A stretch of 6,632 bases of DNA from Actinomycetes bacterium (lineage in GTDB: Bacteria; Actinomycetota; Actinomycetes; Mycobacteriales; Mycobacteriaceae): the NCBI GenBank assembly GCA_023417985.1, contig JAEZDV010000038.1, forward strand, positions 1 through 6,632, written 5' to 3'. Made by a program: the position numbers and the translations under genes. Below the pieces are notes generated by a model. It was not told the origin of the DNA. It saw nothing but the letters and a program-made list of their open reading frames with translations, and searched no databases. Of the stretch, positions 1-5,889 are shown in pieces; positions within the stretch are counted from its first letter, which is position 1, and each line of letters starts with the position of its first letter.

Positions 1-1924
1 TCACGCCCGGCTCGAACAGCAGCCGCCCCTTGAGCCGCAGCGCGCTCTGGTTGTGCAGCAGGTTCTCCCACCAGCGCCCCACCACGTACTCGGGAATGAA
101 GACGGTGACCACGTCGCGCGGCGACTCCCGGCGCACCGACGCGACGAAGTTGAGGATCGGCCGGGTGATCTCCCGGTACGGGGAGTCGATCACGGTGAGC
201 GGCACCGGCAGCTCGCGGCGCTCCCAGTCGGCCTGCAGTTCCCGGGTGTCCTGCTCGTCCACGTTCACGGTGACCGCGGTGAGCGTGTCCGGCCGGGTCG
301 CCCGGGCGTAGGCGACCGCCCGCAGCGTCGGCTTGTGCAGCTTGCTGACCAGCACGATGGCGTGGTTGCGGGCGGGCAGCACGCCCCGCTGCTCGGTCGG
401 CTCCAGTTCCTCCGCGACCCGGTCGTAGTGCCGGCGGATGCCGAGCATCACCACGTACATCACCGCCATCGCGACGATCGCGATCCACGCCCCGAGCAGG
501 AACTTCGTGGCCAGCACGATGACCAGCACCACGCCGGTCATCACCATGCCGAACGTGTTGATCGCCCGGGAGCGCAGCATCCGGCGGCGCGCCTCCGGGT
601 CCCGCTCGTTGCGAAGGTGCCGGTTCCAGTGCCGGATCATGCCGGCCTGGGAGAGCGTGAACGAGACGAACACCCCGACGATGTAGAGCTGGACGAGCCT
701 GGTGACCTCCGCATCGAATGCCCACACCAGCGCGATCGCCGCCCCGGCGAGAAGCACGATGCCGTTGCTGAACGCCAGCCGGTCCCCTCGGCTGCGCAGT
801 TGACTCGGAAGATGGCGGTCCTGTGCCAGCACGGACGCCAGCACCGGGAACCCGTTGAACGCGGTGTTGGCCGCGAGCACCAGAATCAGTGCCGTGACCC
901 CGGTGACGAGATAGAAGCCCACCGGGAATCCCGAGAACACCGTCTCGGCGATCTGCGCCACCATCGTCTTCTGCCGGTAGGTCTCGGGCGCGCCGACGAG
1001 TTGCATCGCGGGGTTCTCCGCGATCACCACACCCAGCCGCTCGGCGAGAACGATGATGCCCATGAACAGGGTGATCGCGATGGCGCCCAGCAGGAGCAGC
1101 GTCGTCGCGGCATTGCGCGATTTCGGTTTCCGGAATGCCGGCACGCCATTGCTGATCGCCTCCACACCCGTCAGCGCGGCGCACCCCGACGAGAACGCCC
1201 GCGCGACCAGGAAGACGAACGCCAGACCCGCCAGATGCGACTGCTCCGCTCGGAGTTCGAAGCCCGACGACGGGGCGCGCAGGTCGTCGTCGAGGACGAA
1301 GATGCGGAACAGACCCCACAGCACCATCCCGCCGAGACAGAAGACGAAGGCGTAGGCAGGGATCGCGAAGGCCACGCCCGCTTCGCGTAGACCCCGCAGG
1401 TTCACCGCGGTCAGGAGCACGATCGCGGCCATCGCGAAGAGCACCTTGTGGTGGTCGACGAACGGGATCGCCGAACCGATGTTCTGCGCGGCCGACGCGA
1501 TCGACACCGCGACCGTCAGCACGTAGTCGACGATCAGCGCGCTCCCGACCGTCAGGCCCGCGGCGACCCCCAGATTCTTCGTGGCGACCTCGTAGTCACC
1601 GCCCCCCGACGGGTAGGCGTGCACGTTCTGCCGGTAGCTCATGACCACCACCACCATCACCAGCGCGACGGCGATGCCGATCCACGACGAGAACGCGTAG
1701 GCCGACAGCCCCGCGATCGACAGGACGAGGAAGATCTCCTCCGGCGCGTACGCGACGGACGACAGTGCATCGGAAGCGAACACCGGCAGGGCGATCCGCT
1801 TGGGCAGCAACGTGTGACCGAGCGTATCGCTGCGCAGCGGTCGCCCCACGAGCACCCGCTTCGCGGCACCGGAGGGCGCGGTGTGCAGGTTCGTCACGCC
1901 GCGCGCGTGATCAGCCGGTGACAT
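1..1924 (-). CDS. kimA: KimA/YdaO-type potassium transporter, APC superfamily (3' end cut by the window)
   Basis: High-affinity K+ importer of the cytoplasmic membrane, related to Bacillus subtilis KimA (YdaO). I translated 641 codons from ATG 1924; the frame is still open at base 1. Recognisable KimA blocks, in order: SDALSSVAYAPEE (residues 51-63), SYRQ (96-99), YPSGGGDY (104-111), VDYVLTVAVSI (132-142), SSGCAALTGVEAISN (245-259), LYIVGVFVSFTLSQAGM (413-429) and LHNQSAL (623-629). D52, Y59, D133, Y134 and Y414 align with residues I recall as lining the KimA ion site. About twelve hydrophobic segments are followed, from about residue 500, by a soluble USP-like domain. KimA of B. subtilis is about 607 aa, so probably only 15-30 residues are missing. 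The start overlaps the channel gene by 14 bp and has no Shine-Dalgarno sequence, so translation probably reinitiates from that gene. In Firmicutes KimA is controlled by c-di-AMP; no such riboswitch is visible here. A generic amino-acid permease label is likely in databases but fits the motifs less well. Confidence 0.9.
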   Translation of the reverse strand, partial: MSPADHARGVTNLHTAPSGAAKRVLVGRPLRSDTLGHTLLPKRIALPVFASDALSSVAYAPEEIFLVLSIAGLSAYAFSSWIGIAVALVMVVVVMSYRQNVHAYPSGGGDYEVATKNLGVAAGLTVGSALIVDYVLTVAVSIASAAQNIGSAIPFVDHHKVLFAMAAIVLLTAVNLRGLREAGVAFAIPAYAFVFCLGGMVLWGLFRIFVLDDDLRAPSSGFELRAEQSHLAGLAFVFLVARAFSSGCAALTGVEAISNGVPAFRKPKSRNAATTLLLLGAIAITLFMGIIVLAERLGVVIAENPAMQLVGAPETYRQKTMVAQIAETVFSGFPVGFYLVTGVTALILVLAANTAFNGFPVLASVLAQDRHLPSQLRSRGDRLAFSNGIVLLAGAAIALVWAFDAEVTRLVQLYIVGVFVSFTLSQAGMIRHWNRHLRNERDPEARRRMLRSRAINTFGMVMTGVVLVIVLATKFLLGAWIAIVAMAVMYVVMLGIRRHYDRVAEELEPTEQRGVLPARNHAIVLVSKLHKPTLRAVAYARATRPDTLTAVTVNVDEQDTRELQADWERRELPVPLTVIDSPYREITRPILNFVASVRRESPRDVVTVFIPEYVVGRWWENLLHNQSALRLKGRLLFEPGV

Positions 1925-2993
1925 GACGCAGATACAACAGGCGGTCACCGCCGCGCAGGAGGTCGACATCGGCGGTCCCGACGCGCAGAAGCCGCCCGTC
2001 GCGTTCGATGCCCACCACGAGATCATGCAGAGCCCGAGGCGGCATTCCTACCTCCTCGGGTTCGATACTGCGTTCGGCCATTGCGAATCCTGTTTCGGGG
2101 GTGAGTAGGTCGTGGATCGTTTCCACGACGTGGGGAGTTGTCCTGGCGACGCCGAGCAACCGCCCGGCGGTTTCTGCCGAGACGACGACGGTGTCGGCGC
2201 CGGACTGGCGTAGCAGCGGGGTGTTCTCGGCCGCCCGTGCCGCCACAACGATACGAGCGGCGACGGACAGTTCCCGGGCGGTGAGAGTGACGAGAACGGA
2301 GGTGTCGTCACGGTCGGTCGCCACGATCACCGCCGTGGCTCGCGAGACTCCCGCCAGACGCAGGACGTCCGACCGGGTCGCTGTCCCTTGGACGGTGACC
2401 AGGCCCTGGCGCCCGGCTGCCTCGACGGCTGCCCGATCGGTGTCCACCACGACGATTTCCGAGGGCGCGACCTCGTCGCTGACCAACGCTTCGACGGCGG
2501 TCCGGCCCTTGGTGCCGAACCCGATCACGACGTAGTGGTTGCGGACGCGCCGTCTCCATCGCTGGATGCGGTATGCCTGCCGGGAGTCCTCCGTCAGCGC
2601 GGCCAGAGTCGTGCCGACCAGGACGATCAGGAAGATGATCCGCAGCGGCGTGATGACCAGTGCGTTCAGTGCCCGCGCCTCGGGAGTGTAGGGGGTGATG
2701 TCCCCGTAGCCGGTGGTGGAGAGGGACACGCTCGCGTAGTAGACACAGTCCATGAAGGAGAGGGGGTTGCCCTGGACGTCGCGAAAACCGCTCCGTCCGA
2801 GGTACACCACCACGACCGCGGCGGCCAGCGCGGCGGTCGCGTACCCGATCCGCCTCGCGATCTGTCGCGTCGGACCGAGGAAGACATGGGGTATGCGCAC
2901 GGTACCGACGAGTGTGTAGGCCGGGCGCCCGGGCTGTCGTCCCGAACGGCTCGGCCGGGCGCGCAGGCTTCCGGCCACTCCGGCTCCCGTCAT
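1911..2993 (-). CDS. Two-TM potassium channel with RCK/TrkA-N regulatory domain
   Basis: A 360-aa K+ channel subunit, expected to work as a tetramer in the cytoplasmic membrane. Visible parts: TM1 at about 49-65, the pore helix and selectivity filter TTGYGD (93-98), TM2 at about 108-131, a basic linker (RIQRWRRRVRN, 142-152), then a Rossmann RCK domain starting VVIGFGTKG (155-163, GxGxxG nucleotide loop) with an acidic strand end VVVDTD (181-186). A TrkA-C-like region runs from about 300 to 357. This is the architecture of MthK/Kch-type channels and of mycobacterial proteins such as Rv3200c (recalled). The frame stays open upstream to 3560, but that extension is antisense to the hotdog gene and is unlikely to be coding. 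Start choice is uncertain: ATG 2993 has weak ribosome-binding sequence; GTG 2978 follows GGGAG; GTG 2900 would give 329 aa and still retain TM1. The gene is first in an operon with the KimA-like transporter. Confidence 0.9.
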   Translation of the reverse strand: MTGAGVAGSLRARPSRSGRQPGRPAYTLVGTVRIPHVFLGPTRQIARRIGYATAALAAAVVVVYLGRSGFRDVQGNPLSFMDCVYYASVSLSTTGYGDITPYTPEARALNALVITPLRIIFLIVLVGTTLAALTEDSRQAYRIQRWRRRVRNHYVVIGFGTKGRTAVEALVSDEVAPSEIVVVDTDRAAVEAAGRQGLVTVQGTATRSDVLRLAGVSRATAVIVATDRDDTSVLVTLTARELSVAARIVVAARAAENTPLLRQSGADTVVVSAETAGRLLGVARTTPHVVETIHDLLTPETGFAMAERSIEPEEVGMPPRALHDLVVGIERDGRLLRVGTADVDLLRGGDRLLYLRHVTG

Positions 2994-3022
2994 GTGTCGC
3001 ACGCGCGGAGATGCAGAATTGC

Positions 3023-3050
3023 AGAGTACGCCCGTCCGCGGGCGGCGCAA
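3023..3050 (-). promoter_or_regulatory. Candidate promoter of the channel-kimA operon
   Basis: On the minus strand, TTGCGC (3050-3045) and TACTCT (3028-3023) are separated by 16 bp, placing a transcription start near 3016, about 23 nt before ATG 2993. The whole 16-bp spacer is itself an inverted repeat, CGCCCG-TCCG-CGGGCG (3029-3044), which could be an operator or chance in GC-rich DNA. The match to the housekeeping consensus is moderate. Confidence 0.4.
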
Positions 3051-3055
3051 TAGCG

Positions 3056-3083
3056 TTGAACCACCTCTCGATGGCAATATGAT
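3056..3083 (+). promoter_or_regulatory. Candidate SigA-type promoter of the double-hotdog gene
   Basis: TTGAAC (3056-3061) and TATGAT (3078-3083) are 16 bp apart, a close match to the housekeeping -35/-10 pattern. The predicted start is at about 3088-3091. The in-frame ATG at 3079 would then lie inside the -10 box and could not be the translation start of this transcript. ATG 3088 would be leaderless or nearly so, which is common in actinobacteria. Confidence 0.55.
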
Positions 3084-3099
3084 TCTCATGAATGAGAAT
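3082..3099. promoter_or_regulatory. Perfect 8-2-8 inverted repeat over -10 and start site, candidate operator
   Basis: ATTCTCAT (3082-3089), spacer GA, ATGAGAAT (3092-3099): both arms are fully complementary. The repeat begins inside the -10 box and covers the predicted transcription start, where a repressor dimer would block RNA polymerase. It is AT-rich in a GC-rich genome, which makes chance less likely. It looks superficially like metal-regulator boxes but does not match the Fur, Zur or IdeR consensus as I know them, so I assign no regulator. Confidence 0.5.
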
Positions 3100-3999
3100 G
3101 CAATTTCTAGCGACGGTTCGTCACTGCTGGTGATGAGCAGGCACACCTTCTCGTCGGACTTCGGTCTACTGTCCCGGCTCGTCACCAAGGAACGCGCAGT
3201 GATGCGCTCGCTCCTCACCGAGAAACTACGTTCCGGTGCCGGTTCGGCCTCGCTCGGCGTCCTGACCACCCTGGTCGACATCGTCACGTCGAGTCCGGCG
3301 CTCGCCGCGTGCGGACAGGACTGGGTCGCCACACAGGATCTCACCCTCCATGCCACCGGCTGGCTGACCGAAGGTCCGGTCGTCATCGACGCCGAACTCG
3401 TCCGCATCGGCAAGAAGATGATCCACGTGTCGGCGAACGTGTACGACGCACGCGGCGTCACCGACCTCGACGACCTCATCACCGCGCTGAACGAGGGAGG
3501 CGAGGACGGGCCGGTGCTCGCGGCGCGCGCACTCGTCACCTTCGCCCGCCTCCCCCGCACGGCCGCGCCCGACGCGGATTACTACACACCCGGAGAATGG
3601 GTAGGGATCGACCGCGAGTATCCGTCGGCGCCCGTCGACGGGAGCATCTACGAGCGCCTCGGCATGCGAACGCTCGACGCGGCCGAAGGCGTACTCGAGC
3701 TCGACCGAACGCCGTTCGTAGCCAACATGATCGGCACGATCCAGGGAGGCGCCCAGGCTTTGCTCGCGGAATCGGCCGCACGAGCCATGCGGCCCGATCT
3801 GGTGCCGACCGACATCCAGATGCATTTCCTGTCGCAGGTACGGCAAGGCCCCGCAAGGTCTTACGGCACGGTGATCCGCGACAGCGCCGACCACTCGGTG
3901 ATCAGCGTGCGTCTCGTCGACGCGGGTGCCGACGATCAACTGCTCGCCCACACGACAGTGACCCTGCAACGTCCGCCGGCATCGGAATCTGCGCGCTGA
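3088..3999 (+). CDS. Double-hotdog (4HBT/PaaI-like) acyl-CoA thioesterase family protein
   Basis: 303 aa with two tandem hotdog folds, roughly residues 25-155 and 185-297. In the first, ASLGVLTTLVD (54-64) occupies the place of the usual HGG...D helix: the His-Gly-Gly is replaced by Ser-Leu-Gly, while D64 remains. In the second, IQGGAQALLAE (218-228) has Gln for His and Glu (E228) at the carboxylate position. Family members hydrolyse acyl-CoA thioesters in the cytosol; here the active site may combine residues from both halves, or the protein may bind CoA esters without hydrolysis. Substrate is not predictable. The start is uncertain: ATG 3079 lies in the -10 box; ATG 3088 fits a leaderless mRNA; GTG/ATG 3130/3133 have little SD; GTG 3199 has a good AAGGA with 7-nt spacing but would remove an early strand of hotdog 1. 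The stop codon lies inside a large hairpin shared with the convergent gene. Confidence 0.8.
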   Translation: MNENAISSDGSSLLVMSRHTFSSDFGLLSRLVTKERAVMRSLLTEKLRSGAGSASLGVLTTLVDIVTSSPALAACGQDWVATQDLTLHATGWLTEGPVVIDAELVRIGKKMIHVSANVYDARGVTDLDDLITALNEGGEDGPVLAARALVTFARLPRTAAPDADYYTPGEWVGIDREYPSAPVDGSIYERLGMRTLDAAEGVLELDRTPFVANMIGTIQGGAQALLAESAARAMRPDLVPTDIQMHFLSQVRQGPARSYGTVIRDSADHSVISVRLVDAGADDQLLAHTTVTLQRPPASESAR

Positions 4000-4052
4000 A
4001 CCGGGATCTGCTCGCGCTGTTTCGGGAGCAGATCTCCACTGAGCGCGCAGAT
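3987..4052. terminator. Two-step long hairpin, probable bidirectional terminator
   Basis: Outer arms ATCTGCGCGCT (3987-3997) and AGCGCGCAGAT (4042-4052) are perfectly complementary over 11 bp. Inner arms GATCTGCTC (4005-4013) and GAGCAGATC (4026-4034) pair over 9 bp around a 12-nt loop; 7-nt strands between them form a mostly unpaired internal loop. It lies between two convergent genes and includes the stop codon of the plus gene. There is no U-tract on either strand, as is usual for actinobacterial terminators. Confidence 0.7.
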
Positions 4053-4074
4053 GCGAACACTTGCCGCGGGGACG

Positions 4075-4359
4075 TCATCCCGAACTGTGGGAGGCGGCGA
4101 AGATGATGAAGACAACGAACAGTGCGCCCGTGCCGAGCACTGTGCCCACGACGGTCTCGACGTGGTTGGTCGCCAGACCTTTCTCGATCCGGAGAAGGCC
4201 TGTCCACCCGGACACGACGGCGACAATGCCCGCGGGAACGGAGACGAAGTCGCCGACGATCGGAACGAAGGCAGTGAGCGCGGCAACGATGCCGGCCACC
4301 AGTGCGATATATCCGAGACCATTGCGGTCGCGAGAATCTGTCGATGACTTCGCCGACAT
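4075..4359 (-). CDS. Small DUF4190-like membrane protein
   Basis: 94 aa. A short polar, charged N-terminus (residues 1-13) is followed by NGLGYIALVAGIVAALTAF (13-31), a second hydrophobic stretch DFVSVPAGIVAVVSG (37-51), a short basic loop (GLLRIEKGLA, 54-63) and a third helix at about 69-89. The order NGL...GI, PAGIVAVV.G, then a basic turn and GTVLG resembles DUF4190-type proteins; that assignment is from memory and tentative. The start is well supported: GGGAG lies 5 nt before ATG 4359. It is convergent with the double-hotdog gene. No function is known for this kind of protein. Confidence 0.75.
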   Translation of the reverse strand: MSAKSSTDSRDRNGLGYIALVAGIVAALTAFVPIVGDFVSVPAGIVAVVSGWTGLLRIEKGLATNHVETVVGTVLGTGALFVVFIIFAASHSSG

Positions 4360-4458
4360 GCGTGCTCCCGTGAGAACGGCGGATGTGTATCGCTATATCG
4401 TGCACCCTCGACGGTCTGCGTGTCGCGCCTCGGCGAGCTGCACGCACCCACGAACACG

Positions 4459-4507
4459 CGGGCCCGTTCGGTTGCGAAGCCGATCGGAGCAGCTCCGGGC
4501 CCGTTTT
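4459..4507 (+). ncRNA. Compact structured element with GNRA tetraloop and T-tract (candidate RNA or orphan terminator)
   Basis: If transcribed rightward it can fold as a three-way junction. P1 pairs CGGGCCCG (4459-4466) with CGGGCCCG (4496-4503). P2 pairs TCGGTT (4468-4473) with AGCCGA (4478-4483) around a GCGA loop, a GNRA tetraloop. P3 pairs CGGAG (4485-4489) with CTCCG (4493-4497), competing with P1 for its last two bases. TTTT (4504-4507) follows at once. No gene upstream on the plus strand needs a terminator here. It could end a small RNA, lie in the long leader of the thioesterase gene, or act in the other orientation upstream of the small membrane-protein gene. The strand is not certain. 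Confidence 0.4.
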
Positions 4508-4643
4508 CCCTCGCGGAGCCCCGAATTCACCCCGCCCCTCATCCTGCGAATGCTGGCAGCGCGAGCAATGGGCGTATAGCGTGTCGTCCAGTTGCCTTCC
4601 CGCAACGCGCTGCACGCGTCTCCTCCCCTCTGACGCGGCGGCC

Positions 4644-4686
4644 GGACCCCGTCGGCACCCTCCCCTCGAATTCGCCGACGGGGTTC
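4644..4686. other. Strong 13-bp hairpin in the thioesterase upstream region
   Basis: ACCCCGTCGGC (4646-4656) is perfectly complementary to GCCGACGGGGT (4674-4684) around a 17-nt loop. Adding G4645-T4685 and G4644-C4686 gives 13 pairs with one wobble. The following bases are pyrimidine-rich (TTCCCTCTCTCC) but there is no true T-run. It lies about 115 bp before ATG 4802 and could be an attenuator, an orphan terminator or an mRNA leader element. Confidence 0.5.
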
Positions 4687-4736
4687 CCTCTCTCCGGACG
4701 ATTTCCGGTGCACGTCCCGGCCATCGGCACAGCCTG

Positions 4737-4765
4737 TTGACCCCGCGACACCGACACGCTCGACT
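4737..4765 (+). promoter_or_regulatory. Weak candidate promoter of the PaaI/THEM4-like thioesterase
   Basis: TTGACC (4737-4742) is a good -35 element; 17 bp later TCGACT (4760-4765) is a poor -10 that lacks the A at its second position. The predicted start near 4772 would give a leader of about 30 nt with GGAG at 4791-4794, 7 nt before ATG 4802. If this promoter is the only one, the structures at 4459-4686 are not in the mRNA. Confidence 0.3.
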
Positions 4766-4801
4766 GTTCGCGGCCGACTCTCACGAACCCGGAGCACCAC
4801 A

Positions 4802-5488
4802 ATGACCGATGCACTCGACGCCGCCACCCGCCTCTACGTCAACGACGGACTCTCCGACGACGAGATCGACCGCCAGGCCGCGTTGTACGGTCCACTCGCC
4901 GACGATCTGCGCGCACTGATTCCTCTTGCCGTCCAGAGCCGGGTCGGTGACGAGGAAGTCCGGCAGGCCCGGGAGCATCTGGCCGCAGCGCGGGAACTGC
5001 TCGCGCGCCGCAAGGATGAGGGGCCTTTCGGGACCCGATTCAACGACACCGGGAACTTCCGGGTGTGGGGCAACGCGGTGATGGGATTGCGCAACGCGAT
5101 CGCCCCGCTCTCCTGCATCAACAAGGATCCCGGCGGGCGTGTGTGGGCCGATTTCCATCTGCATGCCGGCTACGAGGGTCCGGCGGGACACACCCACGGT
5201 GGGGTGTCCGCACTCGTGCTGGACCAACTCCTCGGCGACGCGGCACGAGTGGGCGGCGCCCCCGGAATGACGGGAACGCTCACCCTCCGCTACCGCAAGC
5301 CCACCCCACTCGGTGACCTGCACGGGGAAGCGAAACTCGAACGGGTCGAGGGCCGCAAGGCATTCGTTACGGGCCACATATCGGGACCCGACGGGATATG
5401 TGTCGAAGCGGAGGGCATTTTCATCGCCCCTCGCGAGGTGGCCGAAGCTCGCCGAGCCGTCGGCCGCGACCTGCCCGACGCCCGCTGA
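4802..5488 (+). CDS. PaaI/THEM4-like hotdog thioesterase
   Basis: 228 aa. The N-terminal third (about 1-75) is charged and helical, including REHLAAARELLARRKDE (57-73). The hotdog domain follows at about residues 80-210: GHTHGGVSALVLDQLLG (129-145) is the hallmark HGG...D helix, with H132-G133-G134 and the probable catalytic carboxylate D141. RYRKPTPLGDL (163-173) is the typical strand and turn after the helix. The family hydrolyses acyl-CoA thioesters in the cytosol, usually as dimers or tetramers; chain length or aromatic preference cannot be read from sequence. Start: ATG 4802 has GGAG with 7-nt spacing. The ORF is isolated: a divergent gene lies 442 bp upstream and the next plus gene starts 401 bp downstream. 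Unlike the double-hotdog protein nearby it keeps the canonical active-site residues, so it is the more convincing enzyme. Confidence 0.88.
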   Translation: MTDALDAATRLYVNDGLSDDEIDRQAALYGPLADDLRALIPLAVQSRVGDEEVRQAREHLAAARELLARRKDEGPFGTRFNDTGNFRVWGNAVMGLRNAIAPLSCINKDPGGRVWADFHLHAGYEGPAGHTHGGVSALVLDQLLGDAARVGGAPGMTGTLTLRYRKPTPLGDLHGEAKLERVEGRKAFVTGHISGPDGICVEAEGIFIAPREVAEARRAVGRDLPDAR

Positions 5489-5491
5489 ACC

Positions 5492-5549
5492 CACCCGGCA
5501 GCCGCCGATTCGATCTCGAGAATCGTCGGTGCTCGCAACTACCCGGGTG
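5492..5549 (+). terminator. Probable terminator of the thioesterase gene
   Basis: Arms CACCCGG (5492-5498) and CCGGGTG (5543-5549) enclose an inner hairpin CGATTC (5506-5511)/GAATCG (5520-5525). It begins 4 nt after the stop codon. A further small hairpin TGCGC-GAAAA-GCGCA lies at 5563-5577. There is no T-run. Confidence 0.45.
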
Positions 5550-5846
5550 AGCCCTGAGGTCATGCGCGAAAAGCGCACCGCCCGTGGAACATACGACGCA
5601 CCCACCGGGTGACCGCACCTCGGCGACGGGCAATTCGCGGTCGGGCGACAACGTAGTTCGGCACCGATGCGGCTTCCTACCGCACCGCGCCGGCACGTCG
5701 GGCAGTCCGCGACCGGACTGCAACTGCGACCGACGCCAGACCCATCGGTCGATCGGACCAGCCGAATTGCGCGGGCGCACTTGCCCGATCGGGCGACGGG
5801 CCGTTCTCGGCCCACTCCGCGCACCGTCGGCTACGGCGATGCCCAG
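5550..5846. other. Hairpin-rich intergenic region
   Basis: No convincing gene. Perfect inverted repeats include CACCC/GGGTG (5599-5611), TGCGG/CCGCA (5668-5684), GCAGTCCG-CGAC-CGGACTGC (5702-5721), the 12-bp palindrome GCCCGATCGGGC (5783-5794) and GGGCCG-TTCT-CGGCCC (5798-5813). An open frame from 5584 continues into the gene at 5890, but its product here is rich in Arg, Pro and His with no domain, as expected of non-coding GC-rich DNA. The hairpins may be regulatory, part of an untranslated RNA, or a result of composition. Confidence 0.35.
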
Positions 5847-5852
5847 TACAGT
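5847..5852 (+). promoter_or_regulatory. Candidate -10 box of the gene at 5890
   Basis: TACAGT fits the TANNNT pattern of actinobacterial -10 elements and lies 38 bp before the GTG start. No clear -35 is seen at the usual distance. Confidence 0.3.
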
Positions 5853-5889
5853 GGGAGACCGCGCCATCGCAACGAGAGAGGGGAAGCCC

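Noticed and set aside
53..1390. Long plus-strand open frame of 445 codons, and another at 1448-1921
   Set aside because: Both are antisense to the KimA-like gene, whose translation matches a known family along its full length. The antisense products are rich in Arg, His, Asp and Gln with no domain, as is typical of mirror frames in GC-rich DNA.
1643..1662. CAC/CCA-rich short repeat
   Set aside because: On the coding strand it encodes a valine/methionine-rich transmembrane helix of the KimA-like protein; not a repeat element.
3011..3021. ATGCAGAATTG also found at 6368-6378
   Set aside because: An 11-base match is expected by chance in a window of this size; the flanks do not extend it.
3082..3099. 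Fur, Zur or IdeR box
   Set aside because: The arms run in the opposite sense to the TGAxAAT/ATTxTCA layout of Fur and Zur boxes, and it lacks the IdeR TTAGGTTAG pattern, so only an unnamed operator is supported.
2994..3560. N-terminal extension of the channel gene to 549 aa
   Set aside because: It lies antisense to the double-hotdog gene, crosses the divergent promoters and has no channel-like sequence. A start at or below 2993 explains the domain fully.
3226..3969. Minus-strand frame of 247 codons and plus frame 3309-4106 over the double-hotdog gene
   Set aside because: Shadows of the hotdog gene; products lack domains and have mirror-frame composition.
4781..5824. Minus-strand frame of 347 codons over the PaaI/THEM4-like gene
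   Set aside because: Antisense to a clear HGG...D hotdog protein with a good ribosome-binding site; no recognisable motif.
5584..5889. Upstream in-frame extension of the membrane protein at 5890
   Set aside because: It would cross the candidate promoter and several hairpins, encodes Arg/Pro-rich sequence without a domain, and leaves the good AGGGG site before GTG 5890 unexplained.
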